Assembly: GCF_003347635.1 (NCBI RefSeq)
Contig: NZ_QDFY01000005.1
Location: 209,499-273,498, forward strand
Length of the DNA: 64,000 nucleotides
Direction of reading: 5' to 3'
Origin: Sphingosinicella terrae
GTDB taxonomy: Bacteria > Pseudomonadota > Alphaproteobacteria > Sphingomonadales > Sphingomonadaceae
In this document: positions 55,364-64,000 of the stretch, piece after piece
How the letters are laid out: every line of letters begins with the position of its first letter
Numbering within the stretch: position 1 is the stretch's first letter
Position numbers and translations under genes: made by a program
The notes under the pieces: model-generated
Databases searched by the model: none
What the model saw: the letters and a program-made list of their open reading frames with translations, nothing else
Told to the model about the DNA's origin: nothing

Positions 55364-56248
55364 ATGTCGATCCTCGTCAATGCCGAGACCCGCGTCATCA
55401 CCCAGGGCATGACCGGCGAGACCGGCACCTTCCATACCGAGCAGGCGATCGCCTACGGCACCCGCATGGTCGCCGGCGTGACGCCCGGGAAGGGCGGCAA
55501 GACCCATATTGGCCTCCCGGTCTTCGACACCGTCCTCCAGGCGAAGGAGGAGACCGGCGCCGACGCCAGCGTCATCTACGTGCCGCCGCCCTTCGCCGCC
55601 GATTCGATCCTCGAGGCGATCGACGCCGAGGTGCCGCTCATCGTCTGCATCACGGAGGGGATCCCGGTCCTCGACATGGTCAAGGTCAAGCGCGCGCTGT
55701 CGGGCTCGAAGTCGCGGCTGATCGGGCCCAACTGCCCGGGCGTGCTGACCCCGAACGAGTGCAAGATCGGCATCATGCCCGGCAACATCTTCAAGAAGGG
55801 CTCCGTCGGCATCGTCAGCCGCTCGGGCACGCTCACCTACGAGGCGGTCTTCCAGACCAGCAATGAGGGCCTCGGCCAGACCACCGCGGTCGGCATCGGC
55901 GGCGATCCGGTCAACGGCACCAACTTCATCGACGTGCTCGAGCTGTTCCTCGCCGACGACGAGACTCGGTCGATCATCATGATCGGCGAGATCGGCGGCA
56001 GCGCCGAGGAGGAGGCCGCCGCCTTCCTCGCCGACGAGGCGAAGAAGGGCCGTGCCAAGCCGACCGTCGGCTTCATCGCCGGCCGCACCGCGCCACCCGG
56101 CCGCCGCATGGGCCATGCCGGCGCGATCGTCTCCGGCGGCCAAGGCGGCGCCGAGGACAAGATCGCGGCGATGGAGGCGGCTGGAATTCGGGTGAGCCCG
56201 AGCCCATCTGAGCTGGGAAGGACGCTCGCCGCGCTCCTCAACGGCTGA
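55364..56248 (+). CDS. sucD: Succinyl-CoA synthetase alpha subunit
   Basis: A 294-residue alpha subunit that carries the phospho-His intermediate. [18 protein letters not shown] is the CoA-binding start, [21 protein letters not shown] the central motif, and [14 protein letters not shown] contains the active-site His. The beta-subunit gene sucC, which normally sits just upstream, is not found in the window. It would have to be encoded elsewhere for the enzyme to work. Confidence 0.97.
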   Translation: MSILVNAETRVITQGMTGETGTFHTEQAIAYGTRMVAGVTPGKGGKTHIGLPVFDTVLQAKEETGADASVIYVPPPFAADSILEAIDAEVPLIVCITEGIPVLDMVKVKRALSGSKSRLIGPNCPGVLTPNECKIGIMPGNIFKKGSVGIVSRSGTLTYEAVFQTSNEGLGQTTAVGIGGDPVNGTNFIDVLELFLADDETRSIIMIGEIGGSAEEEAAAFLADEAKKGRAKPTVGFIAGRTAPPGRRMGHAGAIVSGGQGGAEDKIAAMEAAGIRVSPSPSELGRTLAALLNG

Positions 56249-56418
56249 AGCGCCTATAAGGGCTGGAGACGCAACGTTTCCGCAACGGGTGCTGCGGCAG
56301 GAGGCGGCGGCGAAACGACCGGGACCGAAAACCTTTCCGCTGCGTGGTTCCCACGCACGGCCGAAATGGTTAAGGGCTCGGCGCGTCTGCCCCGGAGTTT
56401 AGTGGAAGGCGAAGGCAA

Positions 56419-59229
56419 GTGGATGATTTCGGCGAGCATGAGGCGGGTCCGAGCTGGGCGCGCGACAACTGGCCGCTGATCGAGCTCGACGAGGTCAATG
56501 CCGGGCTCGACCCGACCCGGATGACCATCGAGCGGGCGGAAGGCGCGCGCAAGGCGGACGCGGCGAAGCAGGCCGCGGCGGCCGAGGGCCGTTCCGAGGC
56601 CGAGATCGAGCAGGCGGCGACCGACGCCATCCGCGCGATGATGCTGATCCGCACCTATCGGGTGCGCGGCCACCTCGCCGCCGATCTCGACCCGCTCGGC
56701 CTCCACCATGGCGACATCCCCGCCGACCTCACGCCCGAATTCCACGGCTTCACCGGCGCCGCGCTCGACCGGCCGGTCTATCTCGACGGCACCCTGGGCT
56801 TCGAAAAGGCGACGGTGCGCGAGATCGTCGAGGTCCTGCGCCGCAATTATTGCGGCAAGGTCGGCCTCGAATATATGCACATCAACGACCTCGAGGAGCG
56901 CCGCTTCCTCCAGGAACGGATGGAAGGCCACGAGGCGGAGATACGCTTCACTCCCGAGGGCAAGAAGGCGATCCTCGCCAAGGTCGTCCAGGCCGAGCAG
57001 TGGGAGAAGTTCCTCGCCCGCAAATATGTCGGCACCAAGCGCTTCGGCCTCGACGGCGGCGAGTCGATGGTGCCGGCGCTCGAGGCGGTGATCAAATATG
57101 GCGGCGCATTGGGCGTCCAGGACGTCGTCATCGGCATGGCCCATCGCGGCCGCCTCAACGTCCTCGCCAACGTCATGGGCAAGCCCTACCGGGCGATCTT
57201 CTCGGAATTCGCCGGCGGCGCCAGCAACCCCGAGGATGTCGGCGGCTCGGGCGACGTCAAATATCATCTCGGCACCTCGTCCGACCGCGAGTTCGACGGG
57301 GTCAAGGTGCACCTGTCGCTGGTCCCCAATCCGAGCCATCTCGAGGCGGTCGATCCTGTCGTGCTCGGCAAGTGCAAGGCGCAGCAGGTGGCGCGCGATG
57401 ATGCGGAAGGGGACTTCGTCCTTCCCGTCCTGCTCCACGGCGACGCCGCATTCGCCGGCCAGGGCATCGTCGCCGAATGCTTCGGCTTTTCCGGGATCCC
57501 CGGCTACGCCACCGGCGGCGCGCTCCATTTCGTCATCAACAACCAGGTGGGTTTCACCACCTCGCCCCAGTTCGCCCGCTCCTCGCCTTACCCGTCGGAC
57601 CTGGCCAAGTCGGTCCAGGCGCCGATCCTCCACGTCAACGGCGACGATCCGGAGGCGGTCACCTTCGCCTGCAAGCTCGCCATCGAGTACCGCCAGCGCT
57701 TCAACCGCGACATCGTCATCGACATGTGGTGCTATCGCCGCTTCGGCCACAATGAGGGCGACGAGCCGAGCTTCACCCAGCCGCTCATGTATGCGGCGAT
57801 CCGCAAGCATCCGCCCATCTCCGAGGTCTATGCGGCGCGGCTGCGCGACGAGGGCGTGGTCGACGAAAGCTGGGTGTCGGGGCAGGTCGACGAGTTCACC
57901 CAATTGCTCGAGGGCGAGTTCGAGGCGGCCCGGTCCTATCTGCCCAACAAGGCCGACTGGTTCGAGGGCCGCTGGAGCGGCCTCAACAAGCCGTCGACGC
58001 CGGAGGACGAACGCCGCAACGTCGGCACCGCGGTCGACGAGGCGGCGGTCCGCGACGTCGGCGCCATCCTGACGACCATCCCCGACACGATCGTTCCCCA
58101 CAAGACGCTGGTTCGGGTGATCGAGGGCCGGCGGCAGATGTTCGAGACCGGTGCCGGCTTCGACTGGGCGACCGCCGAATCGCTCGCCTTCGGCACCCTG
58201 CTGCGCGAAGGCTCGCAGGTCCGGCTGTCGGGCCAGGATTCGGGCCGCGGCACGTTCAGCCAGCGCCACGCCGTCTGGGTCTGCCAGGAGAAGGGGATCA
58301 AGTGCATCCCGCTGACCCAGGTCGGCCCGGGCCGCTTCGAGGTCCGCGACAGTCCGCTCTCCGAGTTCGGCGTGCTCGGCTTCGAATATGGCTATTCGCT
58401 CGCCGATCCGCGCACGCTGGTGCTGTGGGAGGCGCAGTTCGGCGACTTCGCCAACGGCGCCCAGGTGATGATCGACCAGTTCATCGCCGCCGGCGAGGCG
58501 AAGTGGCTGCGCGCCAGCGGCCTCGTCATGCTGCTTCCGCACGGCTACGAGGGGCAGGGGCCCGAGCATAGTTCGGCCAGGCCCGAACGATACCTGCAGC
58601 TGTGCGCCGAGGACAATATGCAGGTCGCCAACTGCACCACCCCGGCCAATTACTTCCACATCCTCCGGCGCCAGATGCACCGCGACTTCCGCAAGCCGCT
58701 GGTAATCATGACGCCCAAGTCGCTGCTGCGGCACAAGCTCGCCGTTTCCGAGATCGGCGACTTCACCGGCGACAGCCACTTCCGGCGGATCCTGTCCGAC
58801 CTCAATCCGCCCGCCGACGCGGCGGTGAAGCGGCTCGTCCTGTGCACCGGCAAGCTCGCCTACGAGCTGATGGAAGCGCGCGACAAGGCCGGCGACACCT
58901 CCACCTCGATCGTCCGCATCGAGCAGCTCTATCCGTTCCCGGCCGAGCCGCTGGTGGCCCGGCTCAAGCGGATGACCAGCCTTGAGGAGGTGGTCTGGGC
59001 CCAGGAGGAGCCGAAGAACCAGGGCTATTGGAGCTTCCTCGACTGGCGGATCGAGAAATGCCTGGTCGAGGCCGGGGTGAAGCCGAAGCGTCCGGTCTAT
59101 GCCGGTCGCGCCGCTTCCGCCTCGACCGCGACGGGCCTTGCCAAGCGGCACGCGGCGGAGCAGGCGGCGGTGATCGCCGAGGCGCTCGGCCACGGCGCGA
59201 ACGCGCCGGTGCAGAGGAAGGCGGGCTGA
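56419..59229 (+). CDS. sucA: 2-oxoglutarate dehydrogenase E1 component
   Basis: A 936-residue thiamine-diphosphate E1 enzyme that decarboxylates 2-oxoglutarate and passes succinyl to SucB. Motifs include [51 protein letters not shown] and [20 protein letters not shown]. It starts at GTG 56419 ([19 protein letters not shown]), after GGAAGG. An in-frame TAA lies at 56371. The N-terminal docking segment usual before GPSWAR is missing, and the three upstream frames do not encode it. Confidence 0.95.
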   Translation: MDDFGEHEAGPSWARDNWPLIELDEVNAGLDPTRMTIERAEGARKADAAKQAAAAEGRSEAEIEQAATDAIRAMMLIRTYRVRGHLAADLDPLGLHHGDIPADLTPEFHGFTGAALDRPVYLDGTLGFEKATVREIVEVLRRNYCGKVGLEYMHINDLEERRFLQERMEGHEAEIRFTPEGKKAILAKVVQAEQWEKFLARKYVGTKRFGLDGGESMVPALEAVIKYGGALGVQDVVIGMAHRGRLNVLANVMGKPYRAIFSEFAGGASNPEDVGGSGDVKYHLGTSSDREFDGVKVHLSLVPNPSHLEAVDPVVLGKCKAQQVARDDAEGDFVLPVLLHGDAAFAGQGIVAECFGFSGIPGYATGGALHFVINNQVGFTTSPQFARSSPYPSDLAKSVQAPILHVNGDDPEAVTFACKLAIEYRQRFNRDIVIDMWCYRRFGHNEGDEPSFTQPLMYAAIRKHPPISEVYAARLRDEGVVDESWVSGQVDEFTQLLEGEFEAARSYLPNKADWFEGRWSGLNKPSTPEDERRNVGTAVDEAAVRDVGAILTTIPDTIVPHKTLVRVIEGRRQMFETGAGFDWATAESLAFGTLLREGSQVRLSGQDSGRGTFSQRHAVWVCQEKGIKCIPLTQVGPGRFEVRDSPLSEFGVLGFEYGYSLADPRTLVLWEAQFGDFANGAQVMIDQFIAAGEAKWLRASGLVMLLPHGYEGQGPEHSSARPERYLQLCAEDNMQVANCTTPANYFHILRRQMHRDFRKPLVIMTPKSLLRHKLAVSEIGDFTGDSHFRRILSDLNPPADAAVKRLVLCTGKLAYELMEARDKAGDTSTSIVRIEQLYPFPAEPLVARLKRMTSLEEVVWAQEEPKNQGYWSFLDWRIEKCLVEAGVKPKRPVYAGRAASASTATGLAKRHAAEQAAVIAEALGHGANAPVQRKAG

Positions 59230-59285
59230 GGATCGGGCGGCCGTCCGGGCCGTCCGTCGTTGAGACACAAGGATACGGGATTAGG

Positions 59286-60578
59286 ATGGCGACCGAAGTC
59301 AAAGTGCCGACCCTGGGCGAATCGATCACCGAGGCGACCCTGGGGCAGTGGCTCAAGAAGCCCGGCGAGGCGGTCAAGGCCGACGAGCCGATCGCCAGCC
59401 TCGAGACCGACAAGGTCGCGGTGGACGTTCCCTCGCCGGTCGCCGGCGTGATGGGCGAGCAGCTCGCCGCCGAGGGCGACAATGTCGAGGTCGGCGCGGT
59501 CATCGCCCGCATCGAGGAAAGCGGCGCGGCGGCCGGCGCGGGTGCGTCCGCCTCGGCTCCGACGGAGATACCGGTCAATCCCGCCGGCGCCGGCGAGAAT
59601 ATCGAGGCGCGCGGCGATGCCGAGGCCGCCGAGGATCATGGCGGCGAGGAGGGCGACGCCCACCATCTGACCCTGTCGCCTTCGGTCCGGCGGATCGTGC
59701 TCGAGCATCATCTCGATCCGTCGCGGATCAAGGGCACCGGCAAGGACGGCCGCCTGACGAAGGACGACGTGCTCGCCGCCGCCAAGCTGCAGAAGGCCGA
59801 GGCTTCCGCCGCGCCGCCGCCGCCGCCGCCGCCTTCGGCCGCTCCCGCCTCCTTCAGCGCACCCGCCGTCGCCGGCGAGCGGCGCGAGGAGCGGGTGCGG
59901 ATGACGCGGCTGCGTCAGACCGTCGCCCGCCGCCTCAAGGAGGCGCAGAACACCGCGGCCATGCTGACCACCTTCAACGACGTCGACATGACGGCGGTGA
60001 TGGAGGCGCGCAGCCGCTACAAGGACCTGTTCGACAAGAAGCACGGCATCCGCCTGGGCTTCATGAGCTTCTTCGTGAAGGCGGCGGTGCTCGCGGGCCG
60101 CGACGTCCCGGCGGTCAACGCCTCGATCGAGGGCGACGAGATCGTCTACCGCGACTATGTCGACGTCTCGGTCGCGGTGTCGGCGCCGCAGGGCTTGGTC
60201 GTGCCGGTGATCCGCAACGCCCATGTGCTGGGCTTCGCCGAGATCGAGAAGACGATCGCCGATTTCGGCCGCCGCGCCAAGGACGGCACCCTCAAGATGG
60301 AGGAGATGCAGGGCGGCACCTTCACCATCTCCAATGGCGGCGTGTTCGGCTCGCTGCTGTCGACCCCGATCATCAACCCGCCCCAGTCGGCGGTGCTCGG
60401 CATGCACCGGATCGAGGAGCGGCCGGTGGTCAAGGACGGGCAGATCGTCGCCCGGCCGATGATGTACCTGGCGCTGTCCTACGACCACCGCCTGATCGAC
60501 GGCCGCGAGGCGGTCACCTTCCTGGTGCGGATGAAGGAAGCGCTCGAGGATCCGGTCCGGCTGCTGATCGACCTGTAG
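59286..60578 (+). CDS. sucB: Dihydrolipoyl succinyltransferase, E2 of 2-oxoglutarate dehydrogenase
   Basis: A 430-residue E2 enzyme. The lipoyl domain carries Lys43 in [13 protein letters not shown], then an Ala/Glu-rich linker, a peripheral subunit-binding domain ([34 protein letters not shown], about 135-170), a Pro-rich linker and the catalytic domain with [13 protein letters not shown]. It forms the core of the complex with SucA and Lpd. The 3' end overlaps the convergent S41 gene by 65 bases. Confidence 0.96.
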   Translation: MATEVKVPTLGESITEATLGQWLKKPGEAVKADEPIASLETDKVAVDVPSPVAGVMGEQLAAEGDNVEVGAVIARIEESGAAAGAGASASAPTEIPVNPAGAGENIEARGDAEAAEDHGGEEGDAHHLTLSPSVRRIVLEHHLDPSRIKGTGKDGRLTKDDVLAAAKLQKAEASAAPPPPPPPSAAPASFSAPAVAGERREERVRMTRLRQTVARRLKEAQNTAAMLTTFNDVDMTAVMEARSRYKDLFDKKHGIRLGFMSFFVKAAVLAGRDVPAVNASIEGDEIVYRDYVDVSVAVSAPQGLVVPVIRNAHVLGFAEIEKTIADFGRRAKDGTLKMEEMQGGTFTISNGGVFGSLLSTPIINPPQSAVLGMHRIEERPVVKDGQIVARPMMYLALSYDHRLIDGREAVTFLVRMKEALEDPVRLLIDL

Positions 60579-61560
60579 GGTCGTCGCCGCCCCTCGCCAC
60601 GGCTTCCCGGGCGAGCTGCAGCGCCCGGTCGAGCGCCTCGGCGGCGGGAACCTCGACGTCGGGGCGGACGCCGGTGCCCTGCCAGTTGCCTCCCGTGATC
60701 GGGTTGACCGAGCGGCCCTCGGGCAGATCCAGGGCGAAATGGGGGTGGACCCGCCGATATTCGTAAGGATGGGCGCCGCCGCCGGTCACCTCGCCGACGA
60801 TCGTCGCACGGCCGAGCGCCTGGAGGTCGTAGGCGACCGCCTCGGCGGCCGAGAAGGTCCGCCGCGAGGTGAGGATGAAGAGCGGCTTGTCGCCGCCGAA
60901 TCGACGGCCCGGCACCCAGACCGGCGAGCTGTTGGCGTGGGCGGTGTCGCTCGGCCGGTCGTAGCGGCCGCTCAGCGGCCGGCCGCCCTCGCCGAGCAGA
61001 TAGCCGGTGACGAGGTTCGCGGTCTCGGCGCCGCCGCCGTTTCGCCTGAGATCGAGGATCAGCGCCTCGCCCTGCGCGACGACGTTCATCGCCGCGGCGA
61101 GGACGTCGCCGCCGATCGCGGCCGGCGGGAAGACGGTGAGCTCGAGCAGCATGATGTTGCCGTCGAGCCGCTCGATCCGCTCGACGCCGTGATTGACGCC
61201 CGGCCCGTACCAGCGGTCCATGTCGGCAGCGAAGTCGGCGCCGCCGTCGGTCCGCTCCGGGATCGGCGTCTCGCTGTGGCTGAGGCCGAGATGGCCGTCG
61301 CCGCTCGCTCTGCGCAGCCAGGCGGTGACCGCGGCCGCGAAGGCCGCCGGATCGGCGACGCCGTCCCAGGCCGGCGCCTGCGCCCGCAAAGCCGCCGCGA
61401 GCCGAGCGCCCGCCGCGGCATCGACATAGCGGCGCTCGAGCAGGTCGGCGGCTTGGGCGACGATCTCGGCGCGGTCGCGCTCGGTCAGCGGCGGCGCGGC
61501 GGCGGCGGCGGGCACACAGCCAAGAAGGAGCAGGAGGAAGGCGAGCAGCCGGGTCGTCAT
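60514..61560 (-). CDS. S41-family C-terminal processing-like peptidase, exported
   Basis: A 348-residue protease of the S41 tail-specific/IRBP group. The N-terminal region has a signal or lipobox-like LLLLLGC, then an IRBP-like helical domain. [25 protein letters not shown] is typical, and [20 protein letters not shown] contains the probable catalytic Ser. A PDZ domain is not evident. Its start is coupled to the MarR gene stop by ATGA overlap, and its 3' end runs into sucB on the opposite strand. Confidence 0.85.
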   Translation of the reverse strand: MTTRLLAFLLLLLGCVPAAAAAPPLTERDRAEIVAQAADLLERRYVDAAAGARLAAALRAQAPAWDGVADPAAFAAAVTAWLRRASGDGHLGLSHSETPIPERTDGGADFAADMDRWYGPGVNHGVERIERLDGNIMLLELTVFPPAAIGGDVLAAAMNVVAQGEALILDLRRNGGGAETANLVTGYLLGEGGRPLSGRYDRPSDTAHANSSPVWVPGRRFGGDKPLFILTSRRTFSAAEAVAYDLQALGRATIVGEVTGGGAHPYEYRRVHPHFALDLPEGRSVNPITGGNWQGTGVRPDVEVPAAEALDRALQLAREAVARGGDDPTGRSAAGPDPRALPSSAPGR

Positions 61561-62015
61561 TTCAGTGCCTTTCGGATGCGGTCGCGGAACGGCTCGCGGC
61601 CGAGCGCGGCGAGAGCCTGGTCGATGGCGGCGGAGAGCGGGCGGTCGAGCTCGCGGTCGAGCGCCGCCGCCGCCGCCTCGACCGCCGCCCAGACCGGCCC
61701 GAGCCGTTCGGCGAGCCGCTCGCCCTCGGGAGTCAAGGCGACCTGGCGGGTGCGCCGGTCGGCGGCCGGAGCGAGCGAGACCAGGCCGGCGCGGGCCATC
61801 TCGGCGATCGTCTGGGTCGCCGCCGGCTGGCTGACGCCGATCGCGGCGGCGAGGTCGCCGACCCGCTGGGGCGAGGCGGCGAGCAGGCGCCGGACGATCG
61901 GGAAGAAACGTGGGCGGAAGGCGATTCCGAGCTCGTCGTAGAGCGACTGGACGTCGCCATCGAGGGCGGCGAGGAGCTGCCGGAGCCGGTGGCCGAGGCT
62001 GAGCGATTCATTCAT
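61557..62015 (-). CDS. MarR-family transcriptional regulator
   Basis: A 152-residue winged-helix regulator. ELGIAFRPRFFPIVRRLLAASPQRVGDLAAAIGVSQPAATQTIAEMARAGLVSLAPAADRRTRQVALT spans the HTH and wing. It precedes and overlaps the S41 peptidase gene. The ATG at 62015 has no ribosome site; a 16-base palindrome overlaps it. An in-frame TTG at 62051 is an alternative start. The operon is inserted between sucB and lpd in opposite orientation. Confidence 0.9.
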   Translation of the reverse strand: MNESLSLGHRLRQLLAALDGDVQSLYDELGIAFRPRFFPIVRRLLAASPQRVGDLAAAIGVSQPAATQTIAEMARAGLVSLAPAADRRTRQVALTPEGERLAERLGPVWAAVEAAAAALDRELDRPLSAAIDQALAALGREPFRDRIRKALK

Positions 62016-62029
62016 ATAAGCGCTTATAT
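62014..62029. promoter_or_regulatory. Palindromic operator over the MarR start codon
   Basis: ATATAAGC-GCTTATAT is a perfect 16-base palindrome whose left end includes the MarR start codon. It is strongly AT-rich in GC-rich DNA. With no Shine-Dalgarno upstream, the mRNA may be leaderless and the site would act as autorepressor operator overlapping -10 to +1. Confidence 0.6.
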
Positions 62030-62141
62030 AACTGAGCGGCGGCGGGGGCAATGGCTTGTCTTGGCCGTGCCCGGCTCTATGTGTTCGCCGGAACGTTCAA
62101 CCCGAGCGCGCGGGCGCCGGCGGACCCAGGGAACAGGAAAG

Positions 62142-63539
<1,398 letters not shown>

Positions 63540-63572
63540 GCAACGCGCAAAAGGCCGGATTTCGTCGACCTG

Positions 63573-63595
63573 AAATATGGCCGTTCATATTTTTT
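63573..63595 (+). terminator. Possible intrinsic terminator after lpd
   Basis: AAATATG and CATATTT form a 7-base stem with a 6-base loop, followed by a short T run (63591-63595). The stem is AT-rich and therefore weak. It sits 33 bases past the lpd stop and upstream of the insertion sequence. Confidence 0.4.
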
Positions 63596-63615
63596 GGCGG
63601 CAATTCAATAATCTA

Positions 63616-64000
63616 GAGCATGATCATGCTTGTGTGAGTCTGGTTGGGATTCCCAAGCGGTTCGGTTCGTGATTCAAGATGCTGGCTGGGAGGAGGTCAG
63701 CATCGATGACGCGACCTTATTCGAATGATCTTCGTGAGCGTGTGGTGGCGGTGGCGGAGAGCTCTCCGAACCGCGAGGCGGGGGCCCTGCTGGGGGTGAG
63801 TGCTGCGAGCGTCTCGCGATGGTGTATTCGCAAGCGCCAGACGGGGAGCGTGGCGCCGGCCAAGATGGGCGGATACCGCAAGCCGATCCTCCTGTCAGAG
63901 CACGATTGGCTGGTGGCCCGACTTGAAGGCGAGCCTGACCTGACGCTGAGAGCTTTGCTGGCCGAGCTGCACGATCGTGGGGTGGAAGTGAGCTACGGGG
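63616..64000 (+). mobile_element. IS630-family insertion sequence, left end (partial)
   Basis: A TA dinucleotide at 63614-63615 is followed by GAGCATGATCATGC, a candidate terminal repeat, and then the transposase gene. The right end is outside the window, so the matching inverted repeat and TA duplication cannot be checked. IS630 elements insert at TA. Confidence 0.6.
63706..64000 (+). CDS. IS630-type transposase, N-terminal part (partial)
   Basis: The frame is open to the right edge. MTRPYSNDLRERVVAVAESS and REAGALLGVSAASVSRWCIRKRQTGSVAP is the N-terminal helix-turn-helix of IS630-family transposases, followed by PAKMGGYRKP and DLTLRALLAELHDRGVEVSYG. GGGAGGAGG precedes the ATG. The DDE catalytic domain lies beyond the window. 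No frameshift is seen in the visible part. Confidence 0.88.
   Translation, partial: MTRPYSNDLRERVVAVAESSPNREAGALLGVSAASVSRWCIRKRQTGSVAPAKMGGYRKPILLSEHDWLVARLEGEPDLTLRALLAELHDRGVEVSYG

Noticed and set aside
56254..59268. Minus-strand open frame of about 1000 codons over sucA
   Set aside because: A long antisense open frame is expected opposite a high-GC coding gene. SucA motifs are in the plus-strand frame, and the antisense translation is low-complexity.

Overview
The window is a high-GC chromosomal segment from an alphaproteobacterium, most likely a sphingomonad (order Sphingomonadales). The grounds are the mdh-sucD-sucA-sucB-lpd TCA block, an HWE-family histidine kinase, an ECF41 sigma cassette, a CopA/CopB copper operon with a CueR-type regulator, DUF6894 and DUF1905 proteins, and many short palindromic intergenic repeats. 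The assignment is inference from gene content. No rRNA or tRNA gene and no CRISPR array was seen.

Left part (1-25.4 kb). A polysaccharide cluster opens the window: the tail of a GH3-type beta-glucosidase, a GH10 xylanase, a GH9 glucanase and an aldose 1-epimerase, with a secreted CBM4/9-like protein nearby. Between them sits an ECF41 sigma factor with its AhpD-like partner, preceded by a promoter matching the ECF41 consensus. A six-gene minus-strand copper operon follows (P1B-ATPase, CueR-like regulator, two small exported proteins, CopA oxidase, CopB), probably driven by a 19-bp-spacer promoter. Then come single genes and pairs: GNAT, lipoproteins, a YedK/HMCES-like DNA-protein crosslinker, tandem alpha/beta hydrolases, OsmC, an FMN reductase, a receiver protein with an HWE kinase, a cytochrome c, and an ArsR-SRPBCC pair.

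Middle (23.9-38.9 kb). A PLP fold-type I enzyme is divergent from an overlapping ATP-grasp/nucleotidyltransferase pair, an uncharacterised biosynthetic set. It is followed by sdhB, a ParDE toxin-antitoxin pair, a large hybrid PAS kinase, a receiver protein divergent from a Crp/Fnr regulator, and several small hypothetical genes separated by palindromic repeats.

Variable region (about 39-49 kb). An overlapping three-gene operon encodes a ribbon-helix-helix protein, an Eco57I/type IIG-like N6-adenine methyltransferase and a PD-(D/E)XK nuclease-like protein. Next is a gene-free kilobase of visibly lower GC, then a QueC paralogue fused by overlap to a DUF6884-like gene, bracketed by two near-identical TTACAA-N5-TTGTAA operators. 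An HTH protein and a large metzincin-like protease without a signal peptide follow. This is the best place to look for an undescribed system.

Right part (49.6-64 kb). A PaaI thioesterase and ZapE ATPase overlap, followed by an exported GH2 glycosidase. The TCA operon follows: mdh, a small exported protein, sucD, sucA, sucB and lpd, interrupted by a minus-strand MarR-S41 peptidase pair. The sucC gene is not present in the window, and sucA lacks the usual N-terminal docking segment. The window ends inside an IS630-type insertion sequence.
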